Notes: generated by a model not told the origin, from the sequence alone. Positions 46,409 through 55,818 are shown, counted from the first letter of the stretch. The stretch is 64,000 bases of DNA from Kangiella koreensis DSM 16069 (GCF_000024085.1 NC_013166.1:2480001-2544000); one strand, 5' to 3'. Made by a program: numbers and translations.

Positions 46409-47344
46409 TTACTGGTCGTCACCTGTCGCTTCTTTAACTTCCTCTTCTACTTCTTCAGCAACTTCTTCAACAGTTTCCTGAGTCGCTTCAGCAGCCTGCT
46501 CTAACTCTTGAGCAGCTTCTTCTACTTGCTCCTCAAGCTGTTCATCAATGGCTGGCTCTTCTACAGGTGGAACTGGTTCAGTTGGGTTAATTTCAAGTAA
46601 TTCAACTTCGAATACTAGTGTCGAATTACCCGGAATAGAGCCACGATCCATCTCACCATAAGCTAAATCGGGCTTGATCACGAACTCGTATTTATCACCG
46701 ACATTCATCAATTGAACACCTTCAGTCCAACCAGGAATGACGCCACGTAATGGAAAGTCGATAGGTTGCTTACGCTCATAAGAACTATCGAACTCCTTAC
46801 CATCGATGAAGGTACCACGATAATGGACTCTAACAGTGTCTTCTGCAGCTGGGCTTTCCTCACTACCACTGACATCAATCACACGATACATCAAGCCAGA
46901 TTCAGTAGTTTTGACACCTTCTTTCTGTGCATATTCTTCACGGAAAGCATTGCCAGCGGCCAGGGTTGCCTCTGCTTCTTTTTGCGCTTCGGCTTCTAAC
47001 TTAGCCTGATGCTCTTCCATTTTAGTATTCAAGTTAGTTTGGAAGGCATCCATTTCTTCGGCTACTTCCTCATCAGTCAACTTCGCATTACCGGCAAAGC
47101 CATCTTTGATGCCCTCGGCAACGATCTGAGGGTCAATTTCAACACCATATTCTTTTAGAGACTCAAAATTCTGTCCCATTTGAGTCGAGAAATTTACGCC
47201 AATTGCGTAAGCGGTTTTATCGTACTCACCTTTAAATTCAGTAACTTGTTTAGTTTGTTCAGGCTTCTCTGACTGCACGTCGTTGGATTGCTCACATGCT
47301 ACTAGTGCAGCACTAAAAGCTAGTACTAATGTTGTTTTCTTCAT
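46409..47344 (-). CDS. FKBP-type peptidyl-prolyl isomerase lipoprotein with acidic tail
   Basis: The ATG at 47344 gives a signal peptide with lipobox (ALVACEQ); the longer frame from 47395 would disrupt it. An FkpA/Mip-like N-terminal dimerisation domain (about 40-150) precedes the FKBP domain (165-255; VRVHYRGTFIDGKEFDSS, PGWTEGVQLM). The last 55 residues are an extreme Glu/Ala tail with EEVAEEVEEEVKEATG, unusual for FkpA/Mip. It should act as a periplasmic foldase. Confidence 0.9.
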   Translation of the reverse strand: MKKTTLVLAFSAALVACEQSNDVQSEKPEQTKQVTEFKGEYDKTAYAIGVNFSTQMGQNFESLKEYGVEIDPQIVAEGIKDGFAGNAKLTDEEVAEEMDAFQTNLNTKMEEHQAKLEAEAQKEAEATLAAGNAFREEYAQKEGVKTTESGLMYRVIDVSGSEESPAAEDTVRVHYRGTFIDGKEFDSSYERKQPIDFPLRGVIPGWTEGVQLMNVGDKYEFVIKPDLAYGEMDRGSIPGNSTLVFEVELLEINPTEPVPPVEEPAIDEQLEEQVEEAAQELEQAAEATQETVEEVAEEVEEEVKEATGDDQ

Positions 47345-47425
47345 GGTTGGTTTTATCACTTTATTTTCCCCAAATAGTGGTTGAAAAACAGGCATTGTGC
47401 AGGAGTTGCCTACAAAATGCGAGGT

Positions 47426-47932
47426 CTAAACCTGTAACTTTTGAACTATTACTCCTAGTTCAGAAGCTTCCAGCAAAGCTTCATCCGCTTCAATTCGCGA
47501 CTGAGCTTGAGTTTCAATATAGAAACGTAAATTACTCATAGGTTCAACTGAATGAGGCACAATTGGCCAAAAGGGTAGCAAGCTCTTAACTGCTTGTTGT
47601 TGAACCAACTTTTCGCCTTTCAATTCAAGAGTCAGCAGTTTCTGATATTCCGCCTTCTGTCCTAAATGCTTGGCCTTGCGACGTCTATGCCTAAGCCCTG
47701 AAACCGCCTGCGACGGCTGAATGCCGTCACGAATCACTTTTTTCCAGACTACTTTATCCATCTCGATACCCTGATCTTCTGCCCACAGGGCCAGTAGCAC
47801 ATAATTCACATTCAGTTGATAACTGTCTTGTAATTTCAGCAACAAGGGCTTGACCTGCGATGCCTCATAAAACACGCACGACCAATCCCAGAAATTATCC
47901 TGGTGATGTTTTAATAGCTTTTCCTTAACCAT
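47426..47932 (-). CDS. TIGR02444-family protein (DUF2390) of unknown function
   Basis: The ATG at 47932 is used instead of the TTG one codon upstream. The 168-aa protein has the family pattern FWDWSCVFYEASQVKPLLLKLQDSYQLNVNYVLLALW near the N-terminus and a basic RHRRRKAK stretch near 83. No membrane segment or catalytic motif is seen. This family is widespread in gammaproteobacteria but has no assigned role. Confidence 0.75.
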   Translation of the reverse strand: MVKEKLLKHHQDNFWDWSCVFYEASQVKPLLLKLQDSYQLNVNYVLLALWAEDQGIEMDKVVWKKVIRDGIQPSQAVSGLRHRRRKAKHLGQKAEYQKLLTLELKGEKLVQQQAVKSLLPFWPIVPHSVEPMSNLRFYIETQAQSRIEADEALLEASELGVIVQKLQV

Positions 47933-47961
47933 CAACTAACCCCATGCGTTGATTCAGGCAT

Positions 47962-48342
47962 CTAATTCTTACTGTCTATTTTGCTAGCAATAACGGCCCA
48001 GAAAAAGACCAGCCAGCTTAGTATAAGTAGGCTTCCGCCGAGAGGGATAACTTTACGGATCAGTTCATTGCCCGTCAATGCGTAAAAATACAAACCACCG
48101 CTAAAGCCTACAATGCCTGCAAACATTAACCAGCCCGCCAGTTCGCCCTTGCGATTTGCTAGATAACCGGACATCAATCCAACAGCTAACAAGCCTAACG
48201 CATGGTAAATCTGGTATTGAACACCCAGCTCGAAGAGTCTCTGCATGTCGCTACTCAAACTTAATGCGTGCGAGCCTATTGCCCCGAGCGCTACGCCAAA
48301 CGCCATAAACATGGCGCCATGTAAGATAAAGTGTTTTTTCAT
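47962..48342 (-). CDS. DUF423 (YgdD-like) inner-membrane protein
   Basis: A 126-aa protein with four membrane segments and the DUF423 signature GVALGAIGSHAL near residue 18 followed by YQIYHALGLL. The function is unknown. It is divergent from the acyltransferase gene across 116 bases. Confidence 0.88.
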   Translation of the reverse strand: MKKHFILHGAMFMAFGVALGAIGSHALSLSSDMQRLFELGVQYQIYHALGLLAVGLMSGYLANRKGELAGWLMFAGIVGFSGGLYFYALTGNELIRKVIPLGGSLLILSWLVFFWAVIASKIDSKN

Positions 48343-48458
48343 TGATGTGTTTGAGAATTTTAAAAGGGCTTAGTATTACATGAGAAATAAGGTTTACAAA
48401 ATCTACGGTTTTATAATGTACCGCTTTACGGGTAAAATGATGGAAATTTTCTAATGAT

Positions 48459-49958
48459 TTGAATCTCTTGGCTAAAAAACCCAGCAAAGCATCCTCTTTA
48501 TTCATTGGCCTGGCCTTTGGCTTACTGAAGCTATTCGCAAAACTGCCCTATCCGTTTGTTATAGCTTGTGGTCGTCAGCTAGGTCGTCTGCTGTACCGAG
48601 TTAAGAGCCGTCGTATCATTGTTGAAGCCAACCTCCGCTACTGCTTTTCAAATGTAAGCTATTCAGAACGCCAGAAGCTGTGTAAACAGCATTTTTTGGC
48701 ACTTGGTGAGGGTTTTGCTGAATTAGCCCTGGCCTGGTACAAACCCTTTAACAAGCTGGAAAAATATCATGAGATTCGCGGTATTGAGCACTATGAAAAG
48801 GCCCAGGCAACTGGACGTGGTATTTTCTTTCTAGGCTATCACAACACCAGCCTGGAGCTGTCGGGTGCCATTATGTCGCGCTATCTGGAGTTTGCTGCGT
48901 TTTATCGTCCTAATAAAAATCCAGCACTCGATTATCATATCCAACAAGGCCGCAATAATCGTACCCAGACTATGGGCCGTAACGACATTCGCTCGATTGG
49001 CAAGTGGTTGAAGTCTGGTAAAAATTTGTGGTTTATGCCGGATCAGGACATGGGGCGTAAAGCCACTGTGTTCGCCCCCTTCTTTGGCAACCCTATGGCA
49101 ACCCTAAATTCGCCAATGCGCATCACCAAACTGGGCAACGCCATTGTACTGCCGGTCAGTTATCACAAAGACAAAAAAGGCAAAATGATCGTCGAGGTCT
49201 TACCGGAAGTTGAGTTTACAGGACAAGATGATATTGACTGCACCATGACCAATAAAATTCTCGAAGCTTGCATCATGCAGGCACCCGAGCAATATTATTG
49301 GGTACACCGCCGCTTTAAAACTCTGCCGGAAGGTCAACGTACGATCTACAAGCAAAAACCCCCAAAGCTGAAAACTATCAGTGCTGAGCAACATGATGGC
49401 GGCATAAGTGCAGGTAAAATCTTGACCCGGCAAGATGGTTTACCAAAGTTGGTTCGCACCTTTGACGGCCAATTGCTTAATATATTCCCGCGTCGCACCA
49501 GCCTGGCAATTGATATCACCCGTCAGGAACTTAAACGCATGCTGGATAAATGCTCAGCCTTCACCTTCCGCGGCTTTTATACCATCACCCCGCAGGAGTT
49601 TACTTTATGCGAAGAGCGTAATGCGTACATGTTACGTTACCTTGAAGTGCCTGGCGTCAGCTTGAGCCATATTCCAGCTGATCGTCATGAACCAACCGCC
49701 ATCCTGCTCGGAAGCTGGTTGCGACATCTGCACAGCGAAGGGGTTTATTTAAGCGATATACGCCAAACCAATATTCAGATCCTGCCCAATGGTTCGTTCA
49801 TTCTATTGAATCCAACCAATTGTGAGTTTTATGATCGTGAGCTTAAAGAGTCATTGCGCGAAAAAGATCGTCAGCAGATGATGGAAGCTATTGCCTTATT
49901 AAAAGACAGTCAGCGTTGTCGTGAATTATTTATCGAACAGTATCATATGAAGGTGTAA
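48459..49958 (+). CDS. LpxL/LpxM-type acyltransferase fused to a C-terminal degenerate Kdo/LPS-kinase-like domain
   Basis: Residues 1-295 form a lipid A late acyltransferase. An N-terminal membrane region is followed by the HX4E catalytic motif (GYHNTSLE), then FMPDQDMGRKATVFAPFFG and the YYWVHRRFKTLPEG end motif. The usual family length is about 300 aa; here about 200 more residues follow. That part contains LHSEGVYLSDIRQTNIQ, matching the catalytic loop of Kdo kinase (FHDKGVYHSDLNIHNIL in the KdkA encoded at 57227-57940), but the His is Leu. The metal-binding DFD is replaced by NPTN. It is therefore probably an inactive kinase fold. The only usable starts are TTG codons (48459 or 48468). 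It is not frameshifted. Confidence 0.82.
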   Translation: MNLLAKKPSKASSLFIGLAFGLLKLFAKLPYPFVIACGRQLGRLLYRVKSRRIIVEANLRYCFSNVSYSERQKLCKQHFLALGEGFAELALAWYKPFNKLEKYHEIRGIEHYEKAQATGRGIFFLGYHNTSLELSGAIMSRYLEFAAFYRPNKNPALDYHIQQGRNNRTQTMGRNDIRSIGKWLKSGKNLWFMPDQDMGRKATVFAPFFGNPMATLNSPMRITKLGNAIVLPVSYHKDKKGKMIVEVLPEVEFTGQDDIDCTMTNKILEACIMQAPEQYYWVHRRFKTLPEGQRTIYKQKPPKLKTISAEQHDGGISAGKILTRQDGLPKLVRTFDGQLLNIFPRRTSLAIDITRQELKRMLDKCSAFTFRGFYTITPQEFTLCEERNAYMLRYLEVPGVSLSHIPADRHEPTAILLGSWLRHLHSEGVYLSDIRQTNIQILPNGSFILLNPTNCEFYDRELKESLREKDRQQMMEAIALLKDSQRCRELFIEQYHMKV

Positions 49959-49979
49959 GACCCATTAATCCTTGTAGTT

Positions 49980-51350
49980 TTAAGATAAAAATCCTTTATC
50001 CATTGTGATGTAAACACCTGCTCGAATACCTATTTTTAAAAATAACACCGAACTGAGTGCTCGCAGTAGCATAAAGGCATAAAAAGCCCACCACAAGCCA
50101 TGATTGCCGTAACCCTTGGTCAGGAAATACAAAGGGACAAAGCCGACTAAAACGGCAATCAACATTGAGTTACGCATAGCAGAAATTTGCGAAGCACCAA
50201 TAAAGACACCATCCAGCCAGAAACTCCAGACCGATACCAGCGCCATAAAAATAATATACAGATGATAAGGCTCGGCGGCCTCTCTGACACTCTCAATGGT
50301 TGTTATAAGCGCAATGAATTCCTCAATGAACAACCAGAATACCAACGCAAAAATTAAACTGACCAGTAACGACCATAAACCGCCCACATTAATACTGGCT
50401 CTGAAATCCCGCCAATTATTACGGCCAATTGCTTTACCCACCAAAGCCTCAACAGCATTAGCAAATCCATCGAGACCATTAGCAATTAACATCAAGAAAT
50501 TAAGCAATATGGCATTAATCGCCATCACTTCATCACCCAGCTCAGCCCCTCGAGCGTGGATGGTGAAAAAGACCAGCTCCAATGCCAAAGTTCGAATCAG
50601 CAAGTCACCATTTAAACTGAGTAAGCGTTTTAATTTGTGCCAGGCCAGTTTGAATTTTTGCGCAATCGGGTACTTTGCTAAAAGTCGCACCACATGATAA
50701 GCACCAAATACAAAACCTACTGCTTCGGCAATCACGCTTGCCAGCGCCACGCCTTCAACCGTCATGCCCAAACCAAGAACAAAATACAGATCCAACATCA
50801 CGTTGAGCACATTAATAATCAGCAGCATCCAGAATGGAATACGCGCCGTCTGCATGCCAAGGAACCAACCAATCATCACCGCATTGAGCAAACTAAACGG
50901 TAAGCCCCAGATCCGAGTATTCCAATAAGCCAGAACACTGGATTCAACCTCAGACGACCCCTCAATCCACCACAGAATCAGATCAATCAGCCAGGGGTTT
51001 AACAACAAAGTCAAAAAAGCTACCATCAACCCCAACAAAGACGACAAAAACAGCCACTGCCGGATCGCCACATAATCTTCCGCACCATAAGCCTGCGCCA
51101 CCAGACCCGTGGTAATCATGCGCAGAAAACCCATAGTCCAAACGATGAACGTAAACAAAGCCGCACCCAGCCCCACCGCCGCCAGATAATGCGCCTCCGG
51201 CAAATGCCCCATCACCGCCGAATCCACCAGCCCCACCAACGGCACCGTCATATTCGACAACACCATAGGCAACGCAATCCGCCATATCGCCGAGTGTTGA
51301 TCGCGGCGCTTTAAGTCTTGTTTTAAGGTTTTATAAGTCCAGAGTTTCAT
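49980..51350 (-). CDS. MATE-family efflux transporter (DinF-like)
   Basis: A 456-aa inner-membrane protein with about twelve membrane segments and typical MATE sequences: PMVLSNMTVPLVGLVDSAVMGHL near residue 30 and FANAVEALVGKAIGRNN near 295. The subgroup resembles DinF. It should use a cation gradient to export drugs or metabolites; the substrate is unknown. Confidence 0.92.
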   Translation of the reverse strand: MKLWTYKTLKQDLKRRDQHSAIWRIALPMVLSNMTVPLVGLVDSAVMGHLPEAHYLAAVGLGAALFTFIVWTMGFLRMITTGLVAQAYGAEDYVAIRQWLFLSSLLGLMVAFLTLLLNPWLIDLILWWIEGSSEVESSVLAYWNTRIWGLPFSLLNAVMIGWFLGMQTARIPFWMLLIINVLNVMLDLYFVLGLGMTVEGVALASVIAEAVGFVFGAYHVVRLLAKYPIAQKFKLAWHKLKRLLSLNGDLLIRTLALELVFFTIHARGAELGDEVMAINAILLNFLMLIANGLDGFANAVEALVGKAIGRNNWRDFRASINVGGLWSLLVSLIFALVFWLFIEEFIALITTIESVREAAEPYHLYIIFMALVSVWSFWLDGVFIGASQISAMRNSMLIAVLVGFVPLYFLTKGYGNHGLWWAFYAFMLLRALSSVLFLKIGIRAGVYITMDKGFLS

Positions 51351-51708
51351 GTAGTTTATTCTGGTTAATTTCAGGCTGGTTAATTAATTTTAAGTGTGGG
51401 TTTCGCCACTCGCAAGCCATCTGTATTGAAGCCAAGGGTAGTGCTCTTAATTTCCCCCTGGAGTTAGCCGACAGAAGAAAAAATATAGCGTAAATTGGGC
51501 ATGGATAGCCCAATTTAGCCAATTCGAAACATGGATGTTTCGTTTGGCGGCGCGTTAATATTTTTGATGAAGGAGGGAAGTCCGAAGGACCTAACGATTG
51601 GGGCGTCTTTTCTTTTCGCCCTTTTCTTTGGACGAGCAAAGAAAAGGGCAAATAAAATAACTCTAATCTAGAATAAATTTTCAGTACCAAAAGTAAGGTA
51701 ATAAAATA
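51351..51708. other. Intergenic region carrying a hairpin-rich repeat, no gene supported
   Basis: A 119-codon open frame on the minus strand crosses this region but consists of translated repeat sequence and I do not accept it as a gene. The repeat itself is described separately. Confidence 0.6.
51489..51650. repeat. Candidate dispersed intergenic repeat with several hairpins
   Basis: Hairpin one (51491-51517) has ten base pairs around an ATGGATA loop. Hairpin two (51525-51542) is CGAAAC-ATGGAT-GTTTCG. A GTCC-GAA-GGAC hairpin follows near 51580. The last one (51618-51649) has thirteen base pairs of CCCTTTTCTTTG type. Hairpins with ATGGAT loops and the TTTTCTTTG...CAAAGAAAA stem resemble REP-like intergenic elements of marine gammaproteobacteria. 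Only one copy is in this window, so repetition is not shown here. Confidence 0.6.
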
Positions 51709-52359
51709 CTAAAATTCTGACTGTTCCCTCAAAATCTCAAAATCCCTCGCCACAATCCCAACTAAATCTTCACCCGGTAACACTTCATCCGGCGATAACA
51801 AGGCGTAACGTCGGCCAAGCGGATCGATGATAAACCAACGAGCTGTGTGTTCGACCAGATAGTTATCAGGGTCATCATGACCTGGAATTTTGTAGAAGGT
51901 GACGCCGATGGACTCAGTTAATTTTCGAGTTTCTTCTAAACCAGCATTAATGCCAATAAAGTCTTTGTTAAAAGCTGGAACATATTTAGCTAGTCGCTCA
52001 ATGCTATCGCGCTCGGGATCGACAGAAACCATCACCACCTGAGTTGAACTGGCAATTTCGGGGGGCAATTTTTGCATCACCTGATTGATGTTGCTCATTG
52101 CTGTCGGGCAAACATCTGGGCAGGTGGTAAATCCAAAAAATACAATGCTCCAGTTACCGATGAAGCTTTCCTGATTAAAAGTTTCACCGGTATGAGTCTT
52201 ACCCTCAAAAGGTGCTATTGCGCGCGGCTCACCAAAGGTGCGCATCAGTTGCATTTCTTTTGGCGCAAACAATAGCTGATAAGACATCACACCAGCCACT
52301 AGTGCAAGGACCGCCGATATAATAAAAATCATTCTGGCAAATGCTGAATTTTTCTGCAT
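51709..52359 (-). CDS. SCO1/SenC copper chaperone for cytochrome oxidase
   Basis: A 216-aa inner-membrane-anchored thioredoxin-fold protein with one TM (about 10-27). The copper site CPDVC is near residue 78 and the distal His lies in EHTARWF near 170. It supplies copper to the CuA site of subunit II. It is the last gene of the surf1-hyp-ctaA-ctaB-sco operon. Confidence 0.94.
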   Translation of the reverse strand: MQKNSAFARMIFIISAVLALVAGVMSYQLLFAPKEMQLMRTFGEPRAIAPFEGKTHTGETFNQESFIGNWSIVFFGFTTCPDVCPTAMSNINQVMQKLPPEIASSTQVVMVSVDPERDSIERLAKYVPAFNKDFIGINAGLEETRKLTESIGVTFYKIPGHDDPDNYLVEHTARWFIIDPLGRRYALLSPDEVLPGEDLVGIVARDFEILREQSEF

Positions 52360-52377
52360 GTTAGCCTCTATTCTGGA

Positions 52378-53325
52378 TTAAAAGTTAATAAAGGGATCGA
52401 CATAATGATCGATCAACAAGAATGCGAATAAGAAGGTCAAATAACCGATGGAAACACCAAAGGTTTTCATGGCAATGCCTTCTCGCTCACGATACTTAAG
52501 TACCACTGTGTAGTACAAAAACCACAGGCCTAAGGCTACAGCAGCGACCAAATAAATGATCCCACTCATACCAGTCAGGTAAGGCAATATTGTCGATAAG
52601 ATTAATAGGACCGTATACAGCACGATGGAGGTCTTGGTGAAATCTTCGCCATGCGTTACTGGCAACATCGGGATCTCAGCCTTGGCATAATCTTCAATGC
52701 GATGGATTGACAGAGCCCAGAAGTGCGGCGGTGTCCATGTAAAAATAATCAGCACTAACAACCATGCATGAGGGTCAGCTGATCCGGTTACAGAAGTCCA
52801 GCCCAAGAGTGGAGGAATAGCACCCGAAAGACCACCGATAACAATATTCTGAGGTGTGGCACGCTTCAAGAACATGGTGTAAACAAAGGCGTAACCAACT
52901 AACCCACCTAGTGTTAATACTGCGGTTAGCGGATTGACTAAAAACCACAACATTGCCATTGCTACGATTGCCAGTGCTGCCGAGAAAATAACAGCATTGC
53001 GTGGCTTAACCCGTCCTTGTGCTACCGGACGCTGCATGGTGCGCGCCATCATGGTGTCAATGCGCGCATCAACCACATGATTAACCACCGCTGCAGCACC
53101 CGAGGCAAAGGCAATACCTAGCGTACCAAAGATTAATGCACTCAATGGCGGAAACCAGCTTTGAGTAACATCATTAGCCAAAAACATGCCCACTACGGCC
53201 GTAAAAACCAACAGATAAACCACTTTCGGCTTGGTCAGTTCGTAATAATCACGCCAGGTGATGGGACGTCCCTGGCTTTTCGGCGCACCCTCTGTTGCCT
53301 GGGTTTGCTGATTCGAATTAGCCAT
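52378..53325 (-). CDS. cyoE: Protoheme IX farnesyltransferase (heme O synthase)
   Basis: A UbiA-family prenyltransferase of 315 aa with about nine membrane segments that farnesylates heme B to heme O. The Asp-rich prenyl site is VVNHVVDARIDTMMARTMQRP near residue 83, and the second motif ALSIHRIEDYAKAEIPMLP is present. It overlaps ctaA by eight bases. Also called ctaB. Confidence 0.96.
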   Translation of the reverse strand: MANSNQQTQATEGAPKSQGRPITWRDYYELTKPKVVYLLVFTAVVGMFLANDVTQSWFPPLSALIFGTLGIAFASGAAAVVNHVVDARIDTMMARTMQRPVAQGRVKPRNAVIFSAALAIVAMAMLWFLVNPLTAVLTLGGLVGYAFVYTMFLKRATPQNIVIGGLSGAIPPLLGWTSVTGSADPHAWLLVLIIFTWTPPHFWALSIHRIEDYAKAEIPMLPVTHGEDFTKTSIVLYTVLLILSTILPYLTGMSGIIYLVAAVALGLWFLYYTVVLKYREREGIAMKTFGVSIGYLTFLFAFLLIDHYVDPFINF

Positions 53326-54427
53326 GCTTGCCTCCCACTAACTTTGGTTGCTTAAATTGCCAGCTGACCAAGAAGTTCACTGCAATCAAGGTTAATAATA
53401 AGATGACGCCACCTCCATTATGGGCAACAGCCACATATAGGGGTAATGCGAAAATGATATTGCTGATACCCAACAGCATCTGTCCGATGAGCACTAATGC
53501 CAGGGCACGACCAAAATGACGGATCAGCACGCTATCTCTTTCACGAATCATCAAAATAGCCAGTAAACCGACCACTAAAAAGACAAGATAAGCACCGATA
53601 CGATGACTCACATGAATCGCGACTTTTTGAGCGTGGCTTAAAACGCCACCTTCATAATTAATAAATGACTCACCCTGAGCTTTAGCTAAATCTGCTTCGA
53701 ACTTTTCTTGTTCAAGCGCTTTAAATTCATCAAACTCAAAGCCTTTCTGCCATAAATCATAACCACCTTGAAAGTCTACATTCTGGGTCCAGCCATCATT
53801 ACAGAAAGGCAGTTCAGTACAAGCAGTTGCAGCATAGTTGGCTGCAGTCCAACCGCCCAACGCGATTTGCAGAATCACCAGCACAAAACTGACCATCGCC
53901 AGCTTTTTAAACTTCTTAGCAACAACCTCTGACAGGGAAACAATCTTCGGCCTTAATTGTAGAATGTATAAAAACAGCAACGATATGATTGAAAAGCCAC
54001 CCAACAAATGAAGCATGACTACAAACGGATGCACTTTTAAGGTTACTGTCCACATCCCCAATAAGCCTTGGAATATGACCAGCGGTAGAAGAATAGAAGG
54101 TATAAGAACCGGAATGGTTGGGTCTTTGCGACGCCCTCTCCAGGCACCGATAAAGAGAATGATAATGACCAGGCCAATTGCCTTTGCAAAGTGGCGGTGA
54201 ATCATTTCAGGCCAGGCCTTATCTGCCTCAAAAACCTGATTGTATTTAACCTCTGCCTGCTTAATATATTCAGCATCTTGTGGCACTGTGAAATGACCAT
54301 AACAACCCGGCCAATCGGGGCAACCCAGGCCAGCATCACTAAGACGTGTCCAGGCACCTAATAAAATCACACACAAAGCCAGTACGCTGGCAAATATGGC
54401 AAACTTACGTAATGTTTTCTTTTGCAT
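53318..54427 (-). CDS. ctaA: Heme A synthase CtaA (COX15 type)
   Basis: The ATG at 54427 gives 369 aa and a normal start; the open frame from 54481 overlaps the upstream gene and is unlikely. The protein has eight membrane segments and the family motif GAWTRLSDAGLGCPDWPGCYG near residue 23. His ligands lie in EMIHRH, MLHLLGG, HVSHRIGAY and AVAHNGGG. It oxidises heme O to heme A for aa3-type oxidase. Confidence 0.95.
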   Translation of the reverse strand: MQKKTLRKFAIFASVLALCVILLGAWTRLSDAGLGCPDWPGCYGHFTVPQDAEYIKQAEVKYNQVFEADKAWPEMIHRHFAKAIGLVIIILFIGAWRGRRKDPTIPVLIPSILLPLVIFQGLLGMWTVTLKVHPFVVMLHLLGGFSIISLLFLYILQLRPKIVSLSEVVAKKFKKLAMVSFVLVILQIALGGWTAANYAATACTELPFCNDGWTQNVDFQGGYDLWQKGFEFDEFKALEQEKFEADLAKAQGESFINYEGGVLSHAQKVAIHVSHRIGAYLVFLVVGLLAILMIRERDSVLIRHFGRALALVLIGQMLLGISNIIFALPLYVAVAHNGGGVILLLTLIAVNFLVSWQFKQPKLVGGKHG

Positions 54428-54440
54428 TGATAGTACCTGC

Positions 54441-55052
54441 TTACAAACCTGTGGTCTTAATGGCGCGGCGCGCATCATCACGCAGACCTTTGCTGCGCAT
54501 TATTGCTTCCTGCTCATTAGCGACTGGTTCGTAGCGCATGAAAATATTGCCATGCACATCCATCAAATAGATCTTCCCAGCCTCAAGTTGCACGCTATCG
54601 CCCACTGTCGGCTGTCCAGTGCCACGAGCAAGCCTTAGTTGTTCGCTGTTCTGCACCTTATCTTCATAAATAATGTCATCAGGGAAAACGATAAGACGAG
54701 TCAATTTTTCAGACTCTTTGCCTAATGTAGCGTGAGTCTGCGTCAGCCAATGAATATTCAATTCACAAGCTTCATCACAGGTGTTCTGCTCAGGAAAATA
54801 AATCCACCACCACTGAGTTTCAAAATCTTTAAAGTGTAATGGCTGGTCATCAACACCAAACCATTCAAATTGATCGAAGTGCGGGTAGGGCGTTTGCAAA
54901 AGGGTGCCGTTATTCTTGGTTGCCACATGAAACCAACCCATATGCATCGCCACATAGGCCAGAATCACTGGGGCGGCAAATACCAGAACCAGAGCTGAAA
55001 CGACTTTTCGGTTTTGACTGCGTACTTTCGGGTCAACCGTTTGCTGACTCAT
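54441..55052 (-). CDS. Membrane-anchored thioredoxin-fold-like protein of the cytochrome oxidase assembly operon
   Basis: A 203-aa protein with one N-terminal TM (about 18-38). A CDEAC motif lies near residue 92 after WWWIYFPEQNT. The spacing resembles the SCO-type CxxxC copper site (CPDVC in the operon's sco gene), but the partner His of SCO proteins is not obvious. Uncharacterised proteins of this type often sit between surf1 and ctaA. It overlaps surf1 by 20 bases. A role in redox or copper handling during oxidase assembly is an inference. Confidence 0.65.
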   Translation of the reverse strand: MSQQTVDPKVRSQNRKVVSALVLVFAAPVILAYVAMHMGWFHVATKNNGTLLQTPYPHFDQFEWFGVDDQPLHFKDFETQWWWIYFPEQNTCDEACELNIHWLTQTHATLGKESEKLTRLIVFPDDIIYEDKVQNSEQLRLARGTGQPTVGDSVQLEAGKIYLMDVHGNIFMRYEPVANEQEAIMRSKGLRDDARRAIKTTGL

Positions 55053-55818
55053 CTTGTCTCTCTCGCTTTAGATTTAACACAATGAATAATATGATCAGTA
55101 CCAAGGCCATCCCAAACCACTGAACCGCATAGGCAATATGCTTTTCTGGGGGGCTTGCCACCAACTCCCACTGCCTGACGAAAGGGGAACTGGAATCTGC
55201 CTGCTGCCTGACCACAAAAGGAGCGGTATAATACCCTATTTCACCTGCTTTTTCTGCAATAGTTTCCAGATCAAACTGGCCAATTAGCCAGGCATCATCA
55301 AACTTTTGCCACTGGGCATTTTGTGCCACAACCTGATTAGAGCCTTTCGAGAAATAGAGCTGGCCTGACAGCTTATTATCCGTAAATTTCGGGATATTGG
55401 GCACTTTTTGGTAAAAATCCTGGCGCGGAAGCCAACCTCGGCTCACTAATATATATTCTTCAGGATTGCCTTGAGAACCAGACTCTGTTTGCCATAAGCC
55501 ATAAACTTCATAACCCAATCGTCCATCATGCTTTTGATTGTCCACTACCAGATGCACATCATTAACGGGTTGCCCAGCAACCATGACTTTGGTCTGATCT
55601 GGTTTTTCTAACTGCAATGCTTGCTCCAGACTGATGCTTTGCTGACTGGATTTAGCTTCCAAACTTGCTATTAGCTCGCGCTTTTCCTGAGCCCGATCAA
55701 GCTGCCAGACCCCAAGTCTTAGCAAGACAGGTAATAACAACAGGAAGGCTATTGTTGGAATCAGGCTAGGTGCAAACAACCGGCCACCTATTGGTAATTG
55801 AAACAAAGGTTTAGACAA
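55033..55818 (-). CDS. SURF1-family cytochrome oxidase assembly protein
   Basis: The 261-aa protein has two membrane segments, one at each end (about 15-37 and 228-248), enclosing a periplasmic domain. It contains LGVWQLDRAQEK near residue 35 and LVSRGWLPR near 125, both SURF1 signatures. It assists heme A insertion into subunit I. It is the first gene of the assembly operon; the oxidase subunit genes that normally precede it are not in this window. Confidence 0.93.
   Translation of the reverse strand: MSKPLFQLPIGGRLFAPSLIPTIAFLLLLPVLLRLGVWQLDRAQEKRELIASLEAKSSQQSISLEQALQLEKPDQTKVMVAGQPVNDVHLVVDNQKHDGRLGYEVYGLWQTESGSQGNPEEYILVSRGWLPRQDFYQKVPNIPKFTDNKLSGQLYFSKGSNQVVAQNAQWQKFDDAWLIGQFDLETIAEKAGEIGYYTAPFVVRQQADSSSPFVRQWELVASPPEKHIAYAVQWFGMALVLIILFIVLNLKRERQDESANG

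Noticed and set aside
51331-51690. A 119-codon minus-strand open frame
   Set aside because: It is mostly translated hairpin repeat, has no ribosome site or recognised domain, and overlaps the MATE gene start.
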